Shown here piece after piece: positions 33,112-57,815 of a DNA stretch of 64,000 nt (positions are counted from its first letter, which is position 1; each line of letters starts with the position of its first letter). This DNA is from Aristolochia californica (taxonomy: Eukaryota; Streptophyta; Magnoliopsida; Piperales; Aristolochiaceae): NCBI GenBank assembly GCA_029961685.1, contig JARWKL010000016.1, forward strand, positions 2,113,001 to 2,177,000, given 5' to 3'. The position numbers and the translations under genes are program-made. The notes below the pieces were generated by a model, which was given only the letters and a program-made list of their open reading frames with translations, had not been told where the DNA came from and searched no databases.

Positions 33112-34524
33112 ATGGCTGGAAACTATCACATTGTGTTGCTTCCATGGCTGGCGTTCGGTCATATGCTTCCTTTCCTGGAGCTCGCCAAGAGGCTTGCTGC
33201 AAAAGGAATACATGTATCATTCATCTCTACCCACAGAAATATCAAACGGTTGCCACCGATTTCTCCGAATTTGGAGTCACGGTTGAGTTTCGTGAAGATC
33301 CCACTACCCCAAGTGGAAGGTCTGCAGGAAAGTAAAGAAGCCACCATTGATCTCCCGGTAGAACAGGTTCCCTTCCTGAAGATGGCTTACGATGGGTTAA
33401 AGCCTGCTGTTGAAAAACTTCTTGAAGAGACGCTACCAGATTTGATTATCTGTGATTTTGTATCGTTTTGGGTTCCAGAGATTGCTGCAAAATATGGAGT
33501 TTTATCTGCTTACTTCAGCGTGTTTTCGGCTGCTACACTAGCATTTGGAGGACCACCTGCGGAACTAAAGACTGGTTCGAAGAGAAGACAACCTGAAGAT
33601 CTCATGGTCTCACCAGACTGGTTCTCGTTCCCCTCCACCGTAGCCCACCAAGGTGATCGAGCCAGAAAAATCCATGCAAGTTTGAATGTCCCTGACGAAT
33701 CTGGGATGTCAAGTGGCCAACGAATGGCAGAAACCATTGAAGGCTGTGACTTCATCACCTTAAGAAGCTGCAGAGAGTTTGAAGGAGAGTACATAGGCGT
33801 CCTCGAGAAACTCTACAGAAAACCAGTTTTACCAGTAGGCTTGCTTCCACCCCCAACTGAGAGGCTCTCAAAAAATGATACTGAAAGAGATGCGGAAATT
33901 TGGTCGAACACTTTAGATTGGCTGGATAGGAAAACCCTTAAATCTGTAGTTTTTGTTGGGTTTGGAAGTGAGTACAAGATCACAAGGGATCAGGTGAATG
34001 AATTAGCCTTTGGGTTAGAGCTCTCTGAGCTTCCCTTCATATGGGTACTCGGAATGCCTCTAGGGGTAGAAGATGGATTGGATATCCTTCCTCAAGGATT
34101 CAGGACACGGGTTGCCAATCGAGGGATGGTTTGTCTTGGTTGGGCACCCCAGCTGGAAATCCTGGCTCACCCTGCCATTGGAGGTTGTCTGTTCCACTCT
34201 GGGTGGGGGTCTATTTTGGAGTCCTTGCATCACGGCCATGCCTTAATTCTCTTGCCCATGATAGCAGACCAAGGGCTGAACTCAAGGTTGTTAGTGGATA
34301 AAGGGGTAGCATTGGAGGTTGAAAGGGGAGAAGATGGTGTTTCCTTCACTAGGCAAGAGATTGCCAAGAGTATGAGACATGTAATGGTAGATCCAGCAGG
34401 AGAGCCTCTAAGGCAGAAGGCACACCAGATGAGAGCTATTGTGGCCAACCAGGAACTTCATGAGAGCTACATACATCAGTTTCTTCAACATGTGATGAAT
34501 CCAAGAGAAAGAGGCATCTCTTGA
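33112..34524 (+). CDS. UGT91: UDP-glycosyltransferase, UGT91 family
   Basis: Single exon, 470 residues, normal for family-1 plant UGTs. It transfers a sugar from a UDP-sugar to a small molecule. UGT91 members typically add a second sugar (rhamnose, glucose or xylose) to an existing glycoside of a flavonoid or terpenoid, in the cytosol. Visible features: N-terminal WLAFGHMLPF with catalytic His17; the partner Asp, probably Asp115 in IICDF; and the PSPG box from Trp344 (WAPQLEILAHPAIGGCLFHS) to Gln387 (LPMIADQ). HSGWGS instead of HCGWNS inside the box and the N-terminal HIVLLPWLAFGHMLPFLELA are typical of UGT91. Donor and acceptor cannot be told from sequence alone. No lesion was seen. The start at 33112 is the natural family start. 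Confidence 0.92.
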   Translation: MAGNYHIVLLPWLAFGHMLPFLELAKRLAAKGIHVSFISTHRNIKRLPPISPNLESRLSFVKIPLPQVEGLQESKEATIDLPVEQVPFLKMAYDGLKPAVEKLLEETLPDLIICDFVSFWVPEIAAKYGVLSAYFSVFSAATLAFGGPPAELKTGSKRRQPEDLMVSPDWFSFPSTVAHQGDRARKIHASLNVPDESGMSSGQRMAETIEGCDFITLRSCREFEGEYIGVLEKLYRKPVLPVGLLPPPTERLSKNDTERDAEIWSNTLDWLDRKTLKSVVFVGFGSEYKITRDQVNELAFGLELSELPFIWVLGMPLGVEDGLDILPQGFRTRVANRGMVCLGWAPQLEILAHPAIGGCLFHSGWGSILESLHHGHALILLPMIADQGLNSRLLVDKGVALEVERGEDGVSFTRQEIAKSMRHVMVDPAGEPLRQKAHQMRAIVANQELHESYIHQFLQHVMNPRERGIS

Positions 34525-37500
34525 AAGAAAGATTTTCGTAAATAAATTAACTTCTTATTTACTTGTATTTAGTAATCCAAAAGGTCAGTGTGAGTACAAG
34601 CAAGTACCAAAGAATGTTAATAGATTGATATAGTTCAGAATAATGATCACAGTGAAATAGCACTTTGATCTATCAATGCTAGTCTTACCAAATAAAAGCT
34701 GTAGATGTTCTTCCCAATAGATATGACAAGCAACTACAAACTAGGATGGTGAATAAACGAATGCTTGGGGTTTGTACCACGAGTATGTACCTAGTCCTTG
34801 CTATGGGAGGGGGTGTAAATTCTTATTCCACTTTATTTTTGATAATAACAAACAAAAAACATGAAACTTATCAAGGGTCTCACAAGTATTTGATTGAACA
34901 AAGAAGGTTGATTGGTAAAAAAATTGGTAGAACAAAGTACTAAAGGAATGTTGATCAACGAAGTTATGTCGATCGATCAAGGATTTATCAGAACAAGGCA
35001 CAGGAAGAAGCTTGATTGGCCGAGTTAAATCGATCGATCAAAATTTTGATCCAAGATCTATTGGATTGATTTCAACCAAGACAAGATGATCAATCAAGTT
35101 TTTAATTTAAGAGGCAACTAGAAATCAAGTTGATTGATTGTGTTGATCAAACAAGTTGTAAACAGGTTAATCGACCTGAGGAATGAATGTTGATCTATTA
35201 AGTCAAGTGATCGAGTCAAACCCAAAAACGTGCTTAGGAGATCTTTCAAACTTTGAGTTAAGTCTGAAGGTTTTTAATTTTTCTCTACCACTCTGTTCAA
35301 AAGCTCATGTAATATATTTAAGTATTTATTCATAATTTATTCATGGATTTTTTTGATCAATCTTCATATGAGGACACAAGGTCCCTTTTTGGTGGCCAAT
35401 TACTAGTTTTTGAAACATTAGAGATGGTCTATTTCATCGATTTCTTACTATTTGCAGGTCATGAAATATCAGTTGAGCTCCAACTCTTTTTCTAGACAAA
35501 ATTTTACCCTTCTCCCCATCTAGTACACTGACAGGGAAAGAATCTGCACCTTTGCTGCCAAGAGCAACGGCAAAGGCAAAGACTCCTCTCCTGAACACTG
35601 CGTCCGAACATGAAATCTGAACTTTATTTCTTAGAAATAAATACAGAAATTTCCTTCAGAAATTACCCAGTGGCAGATCCTGCCTGTTCAGCATTTACAA
35701 TTAAAACAAATGTCTAGTACCCTGGCTTATAATGAAATCCTTCGGTAGTGTCGGCGATAGCCGAAAAATGAACTTAGCCTTTACCTTTCTTTGTTGTCAT
35801 GGGGCGTTCAGCCCTCTTTGTTTCTATTTTTACAACAATTGCCATGGTTTCATTGAAACCCAACTTATCTATTGTACATTATCTACAGACGAAAGAATCT
35901 GGGGAGGGTTTTATCAGGGTGGTGGGAAATGATGCCCGGTCCTGCTTCATTGACAATGATCCATGCTGATGCAACCCAGCTGGGGGTGCTCTCGATCCCC
36001 AACACACATCTGAGAATATGTATACAATTCAATGATATCTGAAGCCGCTGTGCTGATTTCCCCGACCATAAAGAGAGAAATTCTGAACACACAAGCTTAC
36101 AAATCAATTTTCACAAAAGTTTACAAAAGGATGCGCTAGAGACCATCAATTTATTTTAAATATCTTTCTAATTTTGAATTATATATTTATGATGAACAAT
36201 GATCATTGAAAAACGAAAGAAAGGTTATGAATATTAAATAAATCAACCTTTTATACTTGCACATCTTGACAGACTAGCAGTATAAAATTCACCAAGCACT
36301 AGGCATAGACTGATGAAAATGCCACTATTTCACACTGACCAAATTAGGCACTTTAGAAGTGATTTGATTGCTAAGATAAAGATAAAACAGCAAAAACTAG
36401 CCTTTTGCTTCTCCCAAAACAGTAAAAATGCTATTGCGCAATGCACGCAAGTGAATGTGTATATCCAACAAAAGATGACACTGAAACAGATCAGAATGCC
36501 CATCATTTCTTCCATTCCAAATGACACCTTCGGGCATGCACAATCATCCCCTCCTAGCAACTTCCTGTAGTGGATACTTGTATTCCTATGAAGAATAAAT
36601 CAAACATCTCCATAAAGTCTGCTACCAAAGTCCAAAGTTTTCAAAAACACCTACATAGATTTTGAGAAACACAGTTCCAGTTCTCACTGTGGCAGCTGTT
36701 ACCTTGTCTCTTAAACTGCTTCCACAAGAGAAGCTCAAACATATATGTAGCGTAACATGTCAATGGTCACTGTATAGAAACAGGAGGACAAGGGATCATT
36801 TTTCAGTCCTTTTTTCCCTACAACTCATTTGTTGTGCGTGCACTAAGAAAAACTCAAGGCACCTTCTTGATGCTGCAAACAAGGCTGTCCATATCAGTAC
36901 TGGTTACCGTGTTGGAACCCTCAAAACTCAGATAAATTACCACTGATACAGATCGACATCACTGCCATATTGGGTGTGAGTTGAGTAAAACAGAATAAAA
37001 ATGCTAAAACCTGATACATAACTGTATCAATGATACAGGTAGCACTGGTTGCAAATGGAGGGGAGGCCAGTGACTCCCCCCATCATTCACATGCCCATGG
37101 TGCTTAGGTAGGTATCGCTGCCACCTGCATAGGGGGAGGAAGAGGGAAAGCCCCACGCTCAGTCTGGCGTGGGCAGAACCCTCTCCTTCTGCCAGCTGCA
37201 GGAGCAGGGGAGGGTCTTCACTCCCAATATTGGAAGGGAGAGAGGAGAGGATGTGGGCATATCCCTCTTTCTTTTGTTAAAGTAAATCATGTTTACACAT
37301 TTAAAAATTGGCATAAAAAAAGACTAATGGTATAAGTATCAACTTTACTCTAAATTCTGTCTAAAGAGGGTGAGAGTAATGAATTATCTAGGGGGATGAG
37401 AACAAGTTATCAGGGAGTGAGAGTAATTTTTATATTTTTCAGAAGAGTGAGGGTAATTAAGGTAGTTCTGAGTTATTTTCCATTTAAAAATCTGTTTATA

Positions 37501-37610
37501 CTATAGTTTGTAATCGATATAATTTGAAACTAAATTTTTTTAATTGGACAATACCAACTACGTAGATTCTTGTCTTGTAGAAAGAGCCATTTCAGTAATA
37601 GTGTTTCTAA
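34525..37610. other. Intergenic region without recognisable genes
   Basis: Between 34965 and 35230 the sequence repeats loose copies of a tYgatcRatcaa motif (for example gtcgatcgatcaa, atcgatcgatcaa, gatgatcaatcaag), probably decayed repetitive DNA. A GC-richer stretch at 37050-37260 has no coding signal. Several 60-90-codon ORFs carry no known motif. Confidence 0.5.
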
Positions 37611-37624
37611 AAAATAAATTGATG

Positions 37625-37834
37625 ACACTAGCCTATCACTGATTGTATTGTTGACATTATTTCATCTATTCATTGTAATTGGAACCTCGTTCCCCAATCA
37701 GCCAATTCTTTGGCTGATAAATTGGCAAAATTTGGAACCTCTCAGCAATCTCTCATTGTTTGGGAAGGCTTCCCCCATTGTAATCTGCTCATTTGAGCTT
37801 CTCTTAATAAAAATCAGCATATTTTCAAAAAAAT
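37625..37834 (+). mobile_element. 5'-truncated LINE insertion (RNase H tail), 14-bp target duplication
   Basis: About 210 bases encoding the end of a LINE RNase H domain (...CNWNLVPQSANSLADKLAKF, then GTSQQSLIVWEGFPP) and the LINE 3' UTR with an A-rich end. It is flanked by a perfect 14-bp duplication, aaaataaattgatg, at 37611-37624 and 37835-37848. The same tail occurs at 41594-41888 and 61897-62410 on the other strand. Confidence 0.85.
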
Positions 37835-37939
37835 AAAATAAATTGATGCATGTTAAAAATGAGAAGATCCTTAACAACAATGAAAGCCTTTCGGATTTTT
37901 CATCTCATGTAGTCTTTATCTCAACAAATGCAATTTTAA

Positions 37940-38051
37940 GGAGACTCAATTTTTAACTCCATCTAAGATGTGTGTGAAGCAGTTTCATCAGACCTGGAGA
38001 CTCAATTTTTAACTCCATCTAAGATGTGTGTGAAGCAGTTTCATCAGACCT
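37940..38051. repeat. Perfect 56-bp tandem duplication
   Basis: Bases 37940-37995 and 37996-38051 are identical (both begin ggagactcaatttttaactc and end catcagacct). Two copies only, with no mismatch, implying a recent duplication. Confidence 0.95.
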
Positions 38052-38379
38052 AATTGACTTGGTCAATTGAATTGAGTACAATCAGACCTGGTGCTTCCAC
38101 TAGGTTAGAAAACTGCAAGACCCAAAAATGGGTCGAAATTGAGATGACCAAGCTGAGCTTGTTGGTTCAACTAATGAATTGGCTGAGCTGACTTGGTCAA
38201 TCAAGTCATGGTCGTGCATGGAAACTCGAGAGATTTGAAATTCTTTGGTGAATATTCCACATTCAATTGGTTAGTATACATAACAGGGTAAAGTACATTC
38301 TAAAGGTAATGTACTTTCCGCCCCAACTTTCTCAATGCACTATTCCGTTTTAATCACTCTGCCTAAAGTAAATGAATTT

Positions 38380-40616
38380 GTTATTGCCCTACCCATTGCT
38401 TGGATGGATCCCCCTTCTCCGAGCCCCACCCCTCCTAGACCCACTTCCCCTCCCTTGTCCCACAGCGAGTCCTCCTCTTCTGTGACCAGTCGGCTCAGAT
38501 GCCCCCTCCCCCTGCTACTGGTTCTCCACCTCCGATGGCCACCTATTAGAGCCAATGCCGCCCTACTGCCCGTGCCCACTCTCCCCTTCCCGGGGAATCC
38601 AGCTGCCCTCCCCATTAGTCGGGGGATATGGTCCTTAGAGATTTTTGCTTCCCTCCGTCGATAGATGGAAACCAAAAATTTTACTTGGACTGAGTGAGAT
38701 CAGTTCGATGAAAAAACTTGGAGTCGTATCTCCGAACTGGCTAGAAGATTGGGCGTGACTTACAGTGATAACCCCTCGGGAGGCAAGATCGCTCAGGAGT
38801 AAGCAAAAAAGGGAATAAATGATTGTAATCTCTTGGAATGGAAGAGGAATTGGTTTCTCCCGAATGCGAGCCACTGTTTGGAGTCTCCTATTGAGGAGTC
38901 ATCCTTCTATTGTGATCCTCCAAGAATCTAAATGTCGGAATCCTTCTAATGCTTTTGTTCATGATCTTTGGGGCTGTAATAACTTGGAATGACTTGCTAT
39001 TAATACAAACGGATCCTCTGGAGGTCTTCTCCTGCTTTGGAACTTGTCTGTGGTTGAGGTATTAGATCATTTGATTGGTTCCTACTCTATAGGAATCAAG
39101 CTCCATGACAGATGCACTGGTTTCTCTTGGGGATTGGCTGGCATTTATGGTCCCACCCGATACTAGGAGCGTCACTCATTCTAGGAAGAGCTTACCAATC
39201 TTCTGAGCCATTGGCCCATTCCATGGCTTCTTATCGAATATTTCAATGCCATTTGTTTCTACAATGAGAAGTCTCCCCCTACTTCTAAAATTTCCACCAC
39301 CATGAGGTAGTTCGCAGAATTTATTGGTAGCTTCGAGTTGGAATAGATTAACCTTTCTGGCAAGACGTTCACGTGGTAAAATGGCCAGAGGCTTCCCATT
39401 CTTTCCAAGATTGATCACTTCCTTGCCACCAGTGATCGGCTCCAACTCTACGGGAACACATGTGGTTCGGTTTTGGACCGCGCTGGCTCTGACCATTGAC
39501 CCATTCAGATCGACACCAAACTTGGCGAATGGGGCTCTGCCCCGTTCAGGTTTGATAACTCTTGGATGGCAGCCAAGCTCTTTGCCGATAGCGTTACATC
39601 CTGGTGGGGAGCCTTGGAGACTCTAACTATGACGGCTGGTCCCTCCCGCGCAAGCTGAAGCACCTCAAAGAAAAACTCAAGTCTTGGTCCTTCAAGCGTC
39701 ACCTCAATGCCACCTCTCAAAAGTCCTCTCTCCAGTCTTAGATTGCTGCCCTTGATGCGATTGAGGAGCAAGGGGCTTACTTATTTGGAATTCTCTAGCC
39801 GCATCTCCCTGCAATGCAATTTCTAGAGTCTTCTTCACATTGAACAAATTCAATGGAAGCAAAAGGCCCGATTCAAGTGGTTGGCTAAGGGTGGCGCCAA
39901 CACAGTTCTTTCATGCAATTGCCTCGGCCAGTCGCAGGGCTAACTGAGTTACTTCCTTGTCTATCGACAATGAAGTAACCTCGGATAAGACCTCTATTAT
40001 TGACGTCTTCTCAGTTTTTTTCCAGATCTTTACAGAGAGAAGAACCACCATCGCCCTCGCCTGACTATGCTCCATTTCTCTTCGATTTCTCCCACCTTGG
40101 TGGCTTTCATTGAGCTTCCTTTCTCGGACTTGGAGATGGAAGATGTGGTCTTAGGTCTTCCTCGAGATAAGGCCCCGAGGCTTGACGGGTACAACGGGGA
40201 AGGGGGGGTTGGTTGATTTCTAATCCTGGAGGAACAACTATTATGTCATACTTTGGTCCTCTCAGCGTTGCGGACTCGATCACTGCTGAGCTATCTGGCC
40301 TCTTCCACGGTCTTCACATCTACCAGGATCGCTTCAGAGGTCCACTTATCGTGGAGGGTGACTCCAAAGTCGTCATTGGCTGGTGCTCCATCGCGTCCTT
40401 CCTCCCGTGGCATCACTGACAGTTTTTTCTTGATATTATGGACATTGTTTCCACTACGTCTTGTACTTGGTCCCATGTTCTTAGATCAGCCAATTCGGCT
40501 GCTGATTTGTGTGCTAAATTGGATCCCTCCCTGTAATCTCTTGTTGTTAGGGGAGACCTCCCTTAATGTATTCTTTTGCTTTTCTTCGTAATAAAATCAT
40601 CACCGTTTAAAACAAA
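38380..40616 (+). mobile_element. LINE retrotransposon with internal deletion, 15-bp target duplication
   Basis: Flanked by an exact 15-bp duplication, aaagtaaatgaattt, at 38365-38379 and 40617-40631. From 5' to 3': a Pro/Ser-rich ORF1 remnant (38398-38660), the ORF2 endonuclease start (MIVISWNGRGIG, from about 38820; LAGIYGPTRY; SDHWPI near 39430), a linker, and the start of the reverse transcriptase (VVLGLPRDKAPRLDGYNG, about 40146-40198). It then jumps directly to the RNase H region (GGVISNPGGT ... IVEGDSKVVIGWCS) and the 3' UTR. The whole catalytic RT core is missing. Numerous stops and frameshifts show it is dead. Confidence 0.85.
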
Positions 40617-40631
40617 AAAGTAAATGAATTT

Positions 40632-41577
40632 TCTCTTCACTTTTTGAATTAAAAATAGTGCTTTGATCCACAAAATTTCTACAAAATCCCTTGTCCATGA
40701 AAATTTATTAAAAGAAAAAAAAAGTCACATTCTTCTACCATGGTTTGAATGAAGAGATGTCTATCTAGGGGACAATAAAGATGGAGAGATCAAAGTTTTT
40801 CAGGTAACATATCAGGAATCTAAGAGGAATAGTTTCCTTCTAAGAACAAATAATTAGACAGGTAAGAGAAGACAACAAAAGGCGATTTTGCAGAGAAAAA
40901 ACGAGATAGAATGAATTGTCTGAAAGGGAACTGAAATAGATAGCTTGATGTTCTCCGATTCACCATTGATGAGCCCGTGAAGTTTTTTTCCCCACTAAAC
41001 GGATGATGAGAGAGCCCATTGTTGCTTTCCACTGGAGATTGAAATGCCAAGTATGAAATGTCAAACTGCTTATTAAAGTGATCACTTTTTCCAAAAAAAA
41101 AGAAAAGTATGAAATGTCAAATAGTGACATGGAAAGAACAAAAAACAGAGCATTCTTCTCCCTCTTTCTCTTGTTCTTCCCCTTTGTCTTCTTCTCCTCC
41201 TTTTTCATTGTTTCTTTCTCCATCTCTGGACTAATACTCTAATACCATGTTCAATTTGGAAATCAAAGTGCATGATTGCAAGTGAAAGAGAGCAGGCGGG
41301 TCAAGCCTATCACCTTGACATCTCTCATTCTGACCCTAGATACAGTAATTTTTTAGACATAGATACTTTCCCAGTTTATGCAGGAATAATTAAGAGGACT
41401 TCGTGCTACTCTTGCAAAAAAGAAAGAAACTGAAAGCGTTAGAGATATGAATAAGTCTCATTTCTGTTTCTTATTTAAGTTGCTGTATTTCAGTCATCCT
41501 CATTTAAGTGAGAGGTGCTTTTGTACTGTTCAATTATCAATCTCTTTATCTCTTAACTCCTTTTTTCATCATTTGCT
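40632..41577. other. Spacer between two LINE insertions
   Basis: No gene was seen. A taataccatgttc sequence near 41239-41252 could be the primer-binding end of a minus-strand LTR element, but no paired LTR was found. Confidence 0.4.
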
Positions 41578-41593
41578 CTTGTTGTTCACTTTT

Positions 41594-41888
41594 TTTTTTC
41601 TTTTTTTTTTTGAAATGATACTGATTTTTATTAAGATAAAAGCTCAAAAGAGCAATTTACAAAGGAGGGAAACCTTCCCAAACAATGAGAGATTGCTGGG
41701 AAGTTCTGAATTTTGCCAATTTATCAGCCAAAGAGTTGGCTGATCTAGGAATGAGATTCCAATTACAATGAGTAGAAGATACAATGTCAGCAATACTATC
41801 AGTGATGGGCCAGTGGCGCCAAGGGGGAAGCTGTCTTTAGAACACCAACTAATAACCGTCTTCGAGTCGCCTTCAATGATTAACTTGC
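41594..41888 (-). mobile_element. 5'-truncated LINE insertion (RNase H tail)
   Basis: Minus-strand LINE 3' end: T-rich tract at the left, the tail (ttattaagataaaagctcaa), then the RNase H end. It is bounded by cttgttgttcActtt (from 41578) and cttgttgttcGcttt (41889-41903), a target duplication with one mismatch. Nearly the same sequence as 61920-62180. Confidence 0.8.
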
Positions 41889-42252
41889 CTTGTTGTTCGC
41901 TTTATTTCAGACTTTTTCTTTCATCCTTTTGATCTTCTTTGTCACTAACTCTTCCTAACCTCAAACTCTCTCTGCTCTCCTTTTATCACCTTTATTGTAG
42001 GTTCAACACTTAACGTGAGACTCAGGGAACAAAAGAAAATATTCATGGATAAGCACCACACACAAAAAAGTGGAAAGACAAAGGCAATGGTGGCATCATG
42101 GCTACATTTTGATGAAATTATACACAAGAAACCCCTAGAGTATGCATTAGAAACTGTTAAAGCAGAAGTCAATGAGAATAGTACCTCTGGACCATCATCA
42201 TGGGAAAATCCAACAGAGCAATGTGTCAATTCCCTGTTCTCAAATTCCATGG

Positions 42253-55820
<13,568 letters not shown>

Positions 55821-56610
55821 CTGCATATAGTAAGCAAAGAATTTGAGCTACTGATCTGATCATATTATACGTAAGACAACTTTGAAGCTCTTTCAATAGT
55901 AAAATAGGTATGTGAAGAGGAGGAAAAACCTTGGCTGGCATTCTAATAGCTGGACATAATGAACTGTTTAGTGGTACAGAGTCCTAAAGTTTATTTTCTC
56001 TAAGATATTACCAAAACTAATCCATTGATTTTGATAGATGTCTACATGTGACAGCTGGTAAGAGCTGAAAGGATAAGAGATAAGTAAACAACTTAAGGTG
56101 TACAAAAAACTAGAATACAAAATCGCTAAGCAGAGAAAGAACTTGTCAATTCAGCTGGCGAAAGCATTAGCTACCCATTTTGCTAAAACAACAATTTATA
56201 GAGAAGTGGACAGAAAAATAATTTATAACGAGAAGAAGAATATGGCAGAGACCAAAAATCAAGCATCCTCTCTTTTTTCTTCATTAACTGTATTAGCGAC
56301 CACACTTAGCAAACTACTTTATTTTCTTTTTGTTTTTCAATGTAACAACTTTTCTTCCAACAACTGTATAAAACCCTGATGTACACCATTAATCCACTTG
56401 AGACCTAGAGAGAACCCCATAAAATATCTTTCAACTTCTAGACGACCATGACACTAGAACTAAGCCATTACCAAAAGCAATCTTAAGTTGAAGAATGTCC
56501 TAAACAATATGGGCTTGAGCTTCATTTCTTTGTCTTAATGGGCTTGGATGTATCAAATGTATTCATGTAAGCTTCAGCTTGCGTCTCTACATTGCTAACA
56601 TACACAATTT

Positions 56611-57079
56611 GAAGATTCGATGACAATGCTCTCGGTAGCTCAGGCAAAGCAGGTTTTGGGGGAGCGATCGGAGATAATGAAGAAACTATCCTAGCTTCTT
56701 ATTCTGGTCCCTTGGGCACAATAGACTCTACATCAGCTGAGCTTTAAGCATTGTTCCATGGGCTTGTCATCTTCTATAGCCATTTTAGTGGCCAGCTCTT
56801 GATTGAGGGTGACTCTAAAACTGTAACTGACTGGTGGTTCACATTGACTACTCCTTGGCAGCATTGGAAAACCTTTCATGGAATTGTAGACATTTTCTCT
56901 TCTTTTGACTATGTCTGGATCCACGTTCCTAGGGCCTCTAATTCTTTAGCTGATTTCCTTGCTAAGCAAGGAGCCCTTCTCCAATCGCTTATTTGAGGGG
57001 AAAATTTCCTGCTTGCTTTTGTTTTCTTCTTAGCTTGACTTCAATAATTAAATCCACTTTTTTCTTCAAAAAAAAAAAA
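56611..57079 (+). mobile_element. 5'-truncated LINE tail (RNase H)
   Basis: Plus strand, upstream of the first visible BEACH exon. RNase H remnant: GKAGFGGAIGDNEETILASY (about 56643), a stop, then ALFHGLVIFYSHFSGQLLIE, GDSKTVTDWW and VPRASNSLADFLAKQGAL, ending at 56996; then a 3' UTR and an A12 tail at about 57068-57079. The left boundary is uncertain; a short caatttg at both ends (about 56604 and 57083) may be part of a target duplication. Confidence 0.7.
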
Positions 57080-57324
57080 ACCCAATTTGTCCTCTCTGTA
57101 TTTTTCACATGTTTTCTCTTGTTGTTGTTTTTGGGCTCTTTGCACCTTTTTTAAAAAATCTTCTCATCTTTCAAAAACAAAAAAGTGCTTCAATTCCAAG
57201 CCAAAGCAGAAGTAGAGGAAGCAGATGATGTTTGTTGCCAACTGCCGAACCTATTTATTGAATTGATCACATGAAATAATTGCTGAGAATCACTGTCCTC
57301 TCTTAATGAAGCTGAGATGTTTAC

Positions 57325-57611
57325 TGTCAGAGTCCAAGGGTATTTTTATCATTCTACAAGTGAGTAGTTAAATCATTAGAATTATTCAATGTTGTCTTGT
57401 TATAAAAAATAGTTACAAAGGACAAAGATGCAATTTTTGTTGTTGTTGTAGATAAGTCATGGAGGGTATATGTGTCTTTTTGCAATGACTCAAGTTTTAA
57501 TGGAAGAGAGTACAAGATTGATTTCCCCTAACGAAGGTGCTGCCTCATGGAGCCCTCTCTCTCTCTCTCTCTTCTGTTTCTTCTTTCTTCTCTCAAATTT
57601 ATTTTTTGACA
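57325..57611 (+). mobile_element. Putative Copia-like LTR (287 bp)
   Basis: The segment starts TGTCAGAGTCC and ends TTTTTTGACA, so its ends form the TGTCA/TGACA inverted repeat expected of an LTR. It is followed at once by tgacatcaaag, a weak match to a tRNA-Met primer site. It contains a (TC) run at about 57551-57571. A gag-like start 4 kb downstream (61735), separated only by a LINE insertion, supports a broken Copia element. No second LTR was found. Confidence 0.45.
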
Positions 57612-57815
57612 TGACATCAAAGATTATCAATAGATAGAAGAGGGGTTTCAGGTTATTGTTCGCTCTCAATGCTGTGATCTTTCACTAGGTTATTCTCCCA
57701 TATCTTCATTGTTGATTGATCTAAAAGGTTAGTGTTTTTCATTTATTTGTGTAATAATCTAAGGGTCAATCACTTGTGCTGCTTCGTAAAGCAGTTAGTA
57801 CGTATATCTAAGGCC

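Noticed and set aside
33015..33335. 106-codon ORF overlapping the UGT 5' end
   Set aside because: It is in another frame from the highly conserved UGT91 sequence and has no family resemblance.
34965..35230. gatcgatcaa-rich stretch as a regulatory array
   Set aside because: Copies are irregular in spacing and sequence; decayed repeat DNA is a simpler reading.
35883..36107. 74-codon minus-strand ORF with a GC-richer stretch
   Set aside because: No splice partners, homology or domain recognised; not distinguishable from chance.
41230..41330. Possible minus-strand LTR end plus primer site (taataccatgttc)
   Set aside because: Only one end is visible, no second LTR or clear 5' boundary was found, so the match may be chance.
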